64,000 bases of DNA from Bufo bufo (lineage: Eukaryota; Chordata; Amphibia; Anura; Bufonidae): assembly GCF_905171765.1 (NCBI RefSeq), contig NC_053390.1:214267208-214331207 (forward strand), given 5' to 3'. The notes under the pieces were generated by a model that did not search any database, was not told where the DNA came from, and saw only the letters and a program-made list of their open reading frames with translations. How positions within the stretch are numbered: position 1 is the stretch's first letter; every line of letters starts with the position of its first letter. This document shows, piece after piece, positions 56,408 through 64,000 of this stretch. The translations under genes were made by a program, and so were the position numbers.

Positions 56408-57188
56408 AGGGATTCTGTCACCAGGTTTCACCCCTGTCAGCTAAACATATGCTGATGTTCAGGGCCTCATCAGGATTCCTAATGTGGGCTTCTAAATGTG
56501 ATCCGTAGCCTTATTTTGCTAAAAAACAGGTTTTACTAACCTGTCACTCAAAGAAATAAGGTGCCCAAGGGGATGTCAAGGGATGCAAGGTGCCCGCCGC
56601 ACCCACCGCCATTCGTGCCCAGCGCCGCCTTTCCAGACTTCTGCACCGCCTCCTAATCCTCTGTGCCGCCTCTCGCTCTCCCTCCATCCCCCCTTCTCCC
56701 TCCTTCTGCTGCTGTAAGATCTCGAGCGTGCACACAGGGCTCTGCCTGATGCGTCCGTGCGGACTTCTCGATTTGGCTTCTTGAAGCGAAGTGCGCATGC
56801 GCCGGCACTTCGCTCAACCCAGGTATGACCTGCACTCTGGCGCCAGCGTCTCAGAGCCCTGTGCGCACGCGCGATATCTTACAGCAGGAGGAGGGGGGAG
56901 GGAGGGAGAGCGAGAGGCGGCACAGAAGATTAGGAGGCGGTACAGAAGTCTGGAAAGGCGGCGCTGGGCACGAACGGCGGTGGGTGCAGCGGGCACCTTG
57001 CATCCCTTGACATCCCCTGACATCCCCTTGGGCACCTTATTTCTTTGAGTGACAGGTTAGTAAAACCTGTTTTTTAGCAAAATAAGGCTACGGATCACAT
57101 TTAGAAGTCCACATTAGGAATCCTGATGAGGCCCTGAACATCAGCATATGTTTAGCTGACAGGGGTGAAACCTGGTGACAGAATCCCT
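56408..57188. mobile_element. TTAA MITE with an empty-site control
   Basis: TTAA at 56404-56407 and 57189-57192 flanks inverted ends AGGGATTCTGTCACCAGG. The arms run through AAACATATGCTGATGTTCAG and its complement. The uninterrupted sequence CACTTAAATACATG is present (inverted) in the sister Penelope copy at about 54805-54820, so the target and its 4-bp TTAA duplication are directly visible. The interior holds GC-rich inverted blocks (GCACCCACCGCC, GGCGGTGGGTGC). Confidence 0.95.
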
Positions 57189-57630
57189 TTAAATACATGT
57201 TGTGATGGTTTACAGTTCACCATGCCATGTGACAGGGACATGGTTAGCTTTTTGGATATGATGGTTATGAAAAATCAAGAGGGCCAGCTATCCACTGACC
57301 TTTTACAGGAAGGACACAGATAGAAACAGCATTTTACACTATACGAGTGCACATCCCCCTCTTTAAAGAAATCAATACCTAAATCCCAATATCAGCGGGT
57401 GAAACGGATTGTCTCGGATCCATCTACACAGAACCAGAGACTTGAAGAAATGACCATAAGATTCAAGGAACGAGGATATCCCCTACATATCCTAGCCAGT
57501 AGTAGTGTTGACCAATCTGAAATGACAACTAACCCTAGTAAAAGGGACACCGCTAGGGTAGCATTTATACATAAATTTCATCCTTTTAACAAAACAGATT
57601 GATATTACTGTCAGGAAACATTGGCACTTA

Positions 57631-58221
57631 TTGGGTGAAGCCTATCCAGAGGTTATGGAGTTTAAAAGCCCACCTTTAATTTGCAATAGAAAGAACCCTA
57701 GCTATAGGGATATGCTAGTTAATGCAGACATAGGAGACACCCAACGTATATCACGCCAGAGTGTACTGTCAACTCCACGTAAAGGCACGTTCCCCTGCCT
57801 GCATTGTCTCCAATGTTCGCACATCATCAAGGGCCCTATATTTCATCATCCACATACTGGACGTTCATTCAAAGTAAAGGGTTTCTTTACATGTGAATCT
57901 TCTAATGTTATTTACCTCATTAAATGCCCTTGTGGTCTGCTATACATTGGAGAGACAATGCAGGCAGTGAGAGACAGAATTAATAAACACAAGTCAACTA
58001 TTAGGACAAAAAATTTGTTGTTACCTATACCAAATCACTTCGATAAATGTAGACATTCCATAGCCCAGCTGAAGTTCCAGGTTCTGGAACAGGTGACTAG
58101 ACCACGCAGAAGGGGTGATATTAAGAAAATCCTCTTACGAAGAGAAGCCTTTTGGATCCACACACTGGATACACTGCACCCTAGAGGCCTATATAGGGAA
58201 TATGAGATTATGCATTTGTAA
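57631..58221 (+). CDS. Penelope GIY-YIG endonuclease domain, inverted copy (196 aa)
   Basis: The frame is the same length as at 50901-51491 and keeps VIYLIKCPCGLLYIGETMQA and the downstream VRDRINKHK. Only a handful of residues differ (for example MGEAYPEVMEFK for MGKAYPEVVEFK). The upstream reverse transcriptase part is disrupted, so the protein cannot be produced as a fusion from this copy. Confidence 0.9.
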   Translation: MGEAYPEVMEFKSPPLICNRKNPSYRDMLVNADIGDTQRISRQSVLSTPRKGTFPCLHCLQCSHIIKGPIFHHPHTGRSFKVKGFFTCESSNVIYLIKCPCGLLYIGETMQAVRDRINKHKSTIRTKNLLLPIPNHFDKCRHSIAQLKFQVLEQVTRPRRRGDIKKILLRREAFWIHTLDTLHPRGLYREYEIMHL

Positions 58222-58474
58222 TATTTTTATTGATCACAATTGATTTACTGTTTATTTTATTCAGGCATCAACTATTTAATTATCTACTACGGGATTAGAC
58301 TACAACATGTAAGGCGGTTCTCTTATCCTAGCGCTTTTTGTGATTCTACTATGTTTTTTTATGTTCACATTGATGTTTTGTATCCTCTTGCGGACACTCT
58401 CCTTGTGGGATGGGCCTCCCGTCCCTGTGGGCAGTACCTTTTGTATATATATCTTGTTCTCACTACATTTGGAT

Positions 58475-58510
58475 ACACCTGTTGATAATGGCACATCGCG
58501 GAAACGCGTC
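58475..58510 (+). other. hammerhead-like motif of inverted Penelope copy
   Basis: CACCTGTTGATAATGGCACA and TCGCGGAAACGCGTC are the plus-strand counterpart of 50611-50648, with two substitutions. The stem GGC/GC- is weaker here. Confidence 0.45.
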
Positions 58511-58588
58511 CTGGTTATAGGACCATTCCTACAAATGGAATAAAATTGTTTACCTGCATCAAGACACAGCTGCTGGGAGTTTTCTTAT

Positions 58589-58606
58589 TTGAGATGTTAT
58601 CAGTGA
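58589..58606. repeat. right target-site duplication of the Penelope pair
   Basis: Exact copy of the 18-bp sequence at 50460-50477. Confidence 0.9.
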
Positions 58607-59365
58607 CTGACAACTATCTTTATATACACACTGACACAGAGAATGCTATCAATCACTGACATCACCTCCACCATGAACAGCTATCAGTGACCAACATCTA
58701 CCTATGTATACACACTTACACAATGAATGCTATCAATCACAGATATCACCTTCCCGGTGAACGATGAAGTCAGAGAGGAGAGATATAAATTTATAAATTA
58801 CAAATTTTGCTGAATCTTTTTCTATAAAACTATATCAATCTGCTCAGTTCCTCCTGCCTATAACATGCTGCCTGCAGGTTGCACTGCATTTTATGGTGAC
58901 AGGTCTTTTTAAGATAGTTATACAGTAAAGATTATTGATGTCTATGTAACTAGATGGGTAAGAGGAGCTATAAAGTATCTGGGTGTTGTTATGGGTGGTG
59001 CTTGAGCTGTGGCAGAGAAAGGAGAAATGCATCAGGAGTTTGTTTGAATACAGCAACAGGAAGTGCTGCATACCGGATGTACACGTTATTTTTTAAAATC
59101 TATTACAATTCTTTCACTAATAATTATTTTGAACCCTTTAGGCTGTATTTACATGTGTGGTGTTTTTGTGGTTTTGGGATTGCTTTTTGCTGTGCTTTAT
59201 TGGTGAAAGATAAAAAAACATATCTTCTATGGGCAAATGCTGGCATAAACTGTACATGTAAATGCAACAATGCACTTAGACCTAAACATGTTTATCCTGG
59301 TTTAGATACTGTTTGATATCTACTGTTTGAATACATAATGGCCAAAATATTATTTTTCAACTTAA

Positions 59366-61099
59366 AGAGGTTATCTGACTTTTTGTAAGTGATGACCTAT
59401 CCATAGGTCATCAGCATCTGATCAGTAGGGGTCTGACTGCCGAAACCCCTGTCGATCAGCTATTTGAGAATGCCCTTACTCTCCTGTGAGCGTCGTGGCC
59501 TTCTTGCTGCTTACCTGGGTGTCGGACCCCCACTGATCAAATGCTGATGACTTATTCAGAGGATAGGATAAACAAAAGAGAAGAAAGAATACCGAGATAA
59601 TAGCCGCACATCTATAAAAATATCAAATTTATTTAAAGCAACAGACACGACAGAGAATGAATTAAAAACATTGTATACAATGAATCTGGGCCATGTGAAC
59701 TGAATATAAACACATGTCCCCCTGACTCACCACAAATGCATGAACAAACCCCCACAAATGCAGATAAACAGCAGCTGAAAATACATGTAATCCATCAACA
59801 ATGAAAAAAATGAAAAGCTACAATACTTATCATTTAAAGTAGCATGGTGGGGGTATGTGTGGTGGTCAGAACAAGCCCAACGCGTATCGCCAGGCTCTGC
59901 TGGCTTCCTCAGGGGTGCCTGTTCCTGAATGACACATAGGTGAATATATACACATAATAATCACTAGTAATGGTTGATTTCACCTGTGTCGAGGCGGCAG
60001 AGTGGAGCATGGGGGCGGCAACCTTCCGCTCGGCTGGTTAGTGGGAGGAATGAGGGACGGAAGAGGGGGCTGGGTATATCAAATGTGCGCTTCAAACATG
60101 CGCTTATTGCTGCCCATGTAAGTTCCGTCATAGGCAGTAATCAGAAATACTATGCACCAGCGTGTGCCGCCGAGCCGGTGCGTCCTGCGTTCCAATTACC
60201 GGAAATAGCAGGGCGCGCACGCTCACAGGACAGACACTGCGTGCCAAACACCGGAAGTCCTACGGTGTAAGGCGCCGTAGACACACCCGGAAGGAAGGGA
60301 CCTGCGGACAAGGAGACAAAGCGGAATATGGCAACAAGGGAGGGAAGGGGAGAGAAAGAAAAACAATGAAACAATAAAAAGAATAATTAAACATACCAGG
60401 CGCAATCAGCCCTTGTCTAAGTAGACAAAAGTCAACATTATCCACGGAAAAAGGAGACAAACAAAGGAACATCAAATTAAAATATATGTGAAAACAATGT
60501 GTATTGTGCAGCAATGCACTGTCCAAAATCCATGACCATAATAGATTACCGCACATGAAACACCATATTCATTGAAATGGCCATATGCTATAATAACATC
60601 ATCAAATGACATAAACAGTGCAATGCTGTACAAATACCCATGTACATGATAATCAAGCTAGATGAGCGTTATCCCTTACTTTATAAAGAATCCCTAATTA
60701 CGTGAACTATTTGTGCTTATATATCTCATTTCTTAATATAATTTATTTGTATTATTTCTTTTTATTATTTTTTACTTTTTACTTATATTTTATATGTGTT
60801 TTATTATATTAGTGTTTTAGATAATTTATTTTCTACATTATTATATTTTGTTATATTATATAAATTTATTAATCGTTTGTTAATTATTATTTTTTATTTT
60901 ATTATTTTTATTATATTTTATTATATAAATTAATATTTTATATACTATTTATATTTTCTATATTATTTTCCATATGTCTATTTTTTGTTTAAGTACTTAC
61001 TGTGCAGTTTACTTATGGTTCCTTGTATTATATTCTACAAAAAAAAAAAAGGATTATTCAGAGGATAGGTCATCAGTTACAAACAGTCGGACAACCCCT
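59366..61099. mobile_element. TTAA-flanked MITE interrupted by a retroelement
   Basis: TTAA at 59362-59365 precedes AGAGGTTATCTGAC and GTCGGACAACCCCT precedes TTAA at 61100-61103. The arms pair through GACCTATCC/GGATAGGTC. The insertion at 59568-61053 separates the arms. Confidence 0.8.
59568..61053 (-). mobile_element. Penelope-like or related retroelement fragment
   Basis: A 16-bp duplication TTATTCAGAGGATAGG (59552-59567, 61054-61069) flanks it. On the minus strand 59917-59879 has CTGAGGA (exact CUGANGA), stem GCCAG/CTGGC, then GATACGCGTTGGGC, a hammerhead-like core with one change in GAAA. The remaining sequence is a GC-rich block (60000-60300) and an AT-rich stretch (60700-61040) ending in 12 A. 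No coding domain was recognised. Confidence 0.55.
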
Positions 61100-61283
61100 T
61101 TAAAAATTATTCTGCATCCTGAAGAAAATATGACTAATGGTTCATTCTGAAGTGGATTAATATTAAATTGAAGTTAAGAAAAAATTGCATTGTTGATTAT
61201 AATCCATTTTTTCTTGTTCTCAGTAAAAGTTCAGACTTGGTATAATCCAATAGGTGTGTACATTTCATTGTATTTTATTTCAG

Positions 61284-61359
61284 TCATATACGTGCGATCA
61301 GCCACAACAGAGCATCGAAGGACACGAGGAACAACTCTACCCACTAAACCTTCATGCTG
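61284..61359 (+). CDS. LRRC43: LRRC43 exon 7
   Basis: The exon follows TTTTATTTCAG and reads SYTCDQPQQSIEGHEEQLYP then LNLHA. The donor GTAACT at 61360 leaves one base of a glycine codon, which fits exon 8 (starting GT CTT TTC). An alternative donor at 61386 is phase 0 and would not join exon 8 in frame. The segment corresponds to the poorly conserved acidic linker of LRRC43, so its identification rests on splice phase and position. Confidence 0.7.
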
Positions 61360-61385
61360 GTAACTTAGTCTATGCTGTTGAAAAT

Positions 61386-62756
61386 GTAAAAATAGCAATT
61401 CTTGAGTTGAACCTCTTATATTACATATATAAAGAGCTATGCTTATGTGAAAACATGATATGAAATATACAGCGCTAAACAAAAAGTTAAACAAATTTTA
61501 AAAGGCTGTTGTCAGCAAAATTTTGTGTGTGTGTTTTATGGATTTTAAGATCCACAGAAACCTCCTTAGGCTGTGAATTTCATGTAATGTTGCCACAGTT
61601 TTATTTTATGATATTAGAACAGTATACCAGTCAGGTAAGCAGTTGAGACATCACTATTCTCTGCCAAGTCAGCTGCAAGTGGATTTCTTTCTGGTAACTC
61701 TTGTGAAATCACAACTATGTTTCTGTTAGGTGATCTGTTGAGAAATCATGAGTATATTTTAGCTTCTATGACATCACAACTAATCTCTGTTTGTTTGTTT
61801 CAAAATGTATTTTTTTAATATTGTATTTTACAATAATATAATATCATAGGCGAGATTTATGAAGACATTTATTAATAATCTTAATACTGACGTGTGTTAG
61901 AGTAAAATGCGGCAAATGTTTTAAGAGGCGGATGCCTCCTAACAAATAGCGCATCTGAGATCTTTAAAGGCAGTAACTGAAATCTATGCCTATTATGAGC
62001 ATACATGATTCTCACTATAATTTGAACTGGACTGATAGGAACCACACTTTCAGCCCAATCCAAAAAGATTTCTTGTGGGTAGCAAATGGTATAAAAAAAA
62101 CATAAAAGTGCTCATTTACGTCACCGACCCCCCACCACCGCTGTTCTGGTGGTTCAGGGGTCCCTGCCACATGCTACATCCTGCTTCTGTCTTGACACAG
62201 CTGTAAATGGCTAAGAATGCCTCTCAGCCAATCAATCGATGCAGAGATGTACCACCTCAGCCAGTCATTGGCTGAGTAGCAATTCCAGTCATTTTCTGCT
62301 GTGTTGAGACAGGAGCAGAAAGTGAGTGCAGTTGGGATCCTGGCACCATTACAGCGGCAGTTAATAGGTAATGTAAGTATAAGCGCTTTTATTTCTTTTT
62401 CTTTTTTACACCATTTGCTGCCCAGGTGCACCCTCGTTTGTTGTTACTTTTCAAAAATGTAAAGTCACTAATTATTGCCCAAATATGACATGCACCATAA
62501 CTGCCAAATTTTTTTAAGCTGCAAAATTGGTGGAAATAGTCAGTGTGGCAGCTGGACTGATCTAAAGTTCTGCTCTGCCTTGTCTTTTTCATTTATACCA
62601 CTGATTTATGCATCATTCCCATAAAATAATATTTATGTTAACAGTTTCTATTTATAATTAACTTCTTTCACATATTCATGACTCGTGACTGTTAAATTTT
62701 TTATACTGACAATTGTTGAGATATTTGGACATCCTCTGACCAAAAATCACGGAAAA
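61386..62756. other. LRRC43 intron 7, 5' part
   Basis: No exon or clear repeat terminus is recognised. A loose inverted repeat (CAGCTGTAAATGGCTAAGAA, CAGCCAATCA/TGATTGGCTG-like words, 62195-62290) may be MITE debris. Confidence 0.4.
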
Positions 62757-62760
62757 TAAT

Positions 62761-63465
62761 GCAAACATTATATATGGACTAAGCCCTCACCTGATATGAT
62801 AAAATCTGAGACTCTTAGCCAATATATTTTGATCAAAACACATTTGTGCCCGCCTACCCACGCCAAGGTGTTCTCAGTCAGGCAGGTCCTACTCTAAGCC
62901 TACCTATGCCACTGCACATATAGTGTGTTGCTCCTAGTTTCCTCTGTGTGCAAAAAGCAACCGATGAGAGGAGTATCACGCACACCTAAATGTACCATCT
63001 ATGCATGTGGCATAGGTGGGGCAAAAAGTGCACAAGAATGCTACTCCCCAGATAATAGGAGCGCATTCACACTTAAAGGTGCCACTCCTTCAAGCACATA
63101 AATTTATTAAAAATCACAGAAAATTATACAAAACATCTCTGAAGAGTAGCGTTCTTGTGCACTTTTGCCCCACCTATCCCACATGCGACTTTGATTAGGT
63201 GGTACATATAGGTGTGCTGCTTCTCTCATTGGTTGCTTGGTGCACACAGAGGTAACTAGGAGCAGCACTCTATATGTGCAGGGTCTGCTCTCCTGAATGT
63301 AGATGCCAAACGGCATAGATAGGTTTAGCATAGGACCTGCGTGACTGAGACCACCTTGGCGCGGGTAGGTGGGCACAGATGTGTTTTGATCAAAATATAT
63401 TGTCTGAAAGTCTCAGATTTTAACATATCCGAGTGAGGGCTTAGTCCATATATAATGTTTGCATC
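62761..63465. mobile_element. large foldback element
   Basis: ATTATATATGGACTAAGCCC at the left is complementary to GGGCTTAGTCCATATATAAT at the right, and the arms of about 300 bp continue through TTTTGATCAAAACACAT and its counterpart, TGCACATATAG, and GGGGCAAAAGTGCACAAGAA-type words. About 80 bp in the middle are unpaired. No coding capacity is seen. Confidence 0.8.
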
Positions 63466-63804
63466 TATTGTGCATATTTAGTTATCATATTGTGCAGGAT
63501 GTTTTGTATCTTTTTCTGTGATTTTTGACATCCTCAGACCACTCAACAAGTGGATAGCACCTATTACATTTCTTAGAAAAGGAAAGGGTCATTTTATCTA
63601 CAGAGTTTCTCATACACTTATACATATTTAAATATCGTCCAACCTGTTCCCACAGTGATGTATCACTGAGCTTTCTTGAAGGACGCTATATGCAATCTAT
63701 CTGTCTGTTACTTTCTTATCTTGCAGGTGCACATGGGTACATTACAATAAATTGTTGTTTTATATTTCCTTCCATATGTGTTTTAATTCATCATTCTGTC
63801 CCAG

Positions 63805-63941
63805 GTCTTTTCAAATCTGATGGATCCTTTTGGAATGAAAATATAGAGTACGATTATGTGAAGGAACACACATCTACAGATTTATTGGCTTTAAAGTCTT
63901 TTCTTCTCTCTGGAATGAAGGTGACTGTCAGAGAGGAAAAG
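63805..63941 (+). CDS. LRRC43: LRRC43 exon 8
   Basis: The exon follows TTCTGTCCCAG and ends before GTAATG. It reads LFKSDGSFWNENIEYDYVKE, then TDLLALKSFLLSGMKVTVRE and EK. DLLALKSFLLSGMKVTVREEK fits the C-terminal conserved region of LRRC43. It starts two bases into a codon and ends in phase 0 without a stop. The gene continues beyond the window. Confidence 0.85.
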
Positions 63942-64000
63942 GTAATGTGTACAGTCCTTCACCATACAAAGTATACATGCTTAATTTGAGTACAGGATAA

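Larger units (their letters stand above)
56225..58588 (+). mobile_element. Penelope-like element, 5'-truncated inverted copy
   Basis: It starts within the reverse transcriptase (GTGGCCCCACCCTATGCAAA encodes VAPPYA) just beyond the 5' end of the longer copy, runs in the opposite direction, and ends at 58588 before the right target duplication. A TTAA MITE interrupts it at 56408-57188. The GIY-YIG domain is complete. The two copies share one pair of target duplications. Confidence 0.9.
48797..58908. mobile_element. TTAA-flanked MITE containing a Tc1 and a Penelope pair
   Basis: The left arm (48797-48920) starts AGAGAACCTGTCAGCATGAA. The right arm (58606-58908) ends TATGGTGACAGGTCTTT before TTAA at 58909-58912. 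Both hold the TATATCAATCTGCTCAG / CTGAGTAGATTGATATA pair. The two insertions in between total about 9.6 kb, so the original element was only about 0.5 kb. Confidence 0.8.

Noticed and set aside
61386..61463. Extension of LRRC43 exon 7 to a donor at 61386 or to the stop at 61463
   Set aside because: The donor at 61360 gives the only phase that joins exon 8 in frame.

Overview
The window is vertebrate nuclear DNA, most likely from an anuran amphibian. The evidence is the mix of repeats: DIRS-type tyrosine-recombinase retrotransposon, Penelope-like elements with GIY-YIG domains, a Tx1/L1-like LINE, many Tc1/mariner copies and abundant TTAA-flanked and TTA-flanked foldback MITEs. The class is an inference; no species can be named from the sequence alone.

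Two host genes lie on the plus strand, both recognised by translating spliced exons. The last five coding exons of MLXIP (MondoA; bHLH-leucine zipper plus C-terminal dimerisation region) run from 1214 to the stop at 17534, with clean frames and matching splice phases. LRRC43 starts at 26888 and continues past the right edge; eight exons are visible (26888 to 63941). MLXIP and LRRC43 are also near neighbours on human 12q24.31. Most LRRC43 exons are in phase, but exon 2 carries a one-base frameshift and exon 5 carries two frameshifts plus a damaged splice acceptor. The gene is therefore either decaying here or the assembly has local indel errors.

Almost everything else is transposable elements in introns. 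MLXIP introns hold foldback MITEs, Tc1 relics, a long TTAA-flanked element (7430-9274), a decayed DIRS element (about 9420-15630, minus strand) that received a mariner (12170-13826) and contains a near-perfect 0.36 kb palindrome, and another Tc1 (15680-17324). LRRC43 introns hold a 1 kb CT-rich array, several Tc1 copies, a Helitron-like 3' tail and Penelope fragments.

Intron 6 of LRRC43 (42135-61283) is a readable nest. Two TTAA MITEs abut at one TTAA (48793-48796). A near-intact full-length L1-like LINE (42584-48689, 16-bp target duplication) sits in the left MITE. The right MITE holds a Tc1 and a head-to-head pair of Penelope-like elements inserted as one unit (18-bp duplication, 50460-50477 and 58589-58606). 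The Penelope pair in turn contains a young non-autonomous LTR retrotransposon (51592-54465, GGTTA duplication) and a further TTAA MITE (56408-57188).

The most unusual signal is inside that LTR element. Its 958-bp interior has no retroviral genes but carries three repeated modules, each with the same three hairpins (a GAAA-capped stem, a GCATG-type stem with base-pair-compensating changes, and a GGAG-capped 8-bp stem) at constant 52-nt spacing. This looks like a selected RNA structure, possibly a packaging or dimerisation signal.
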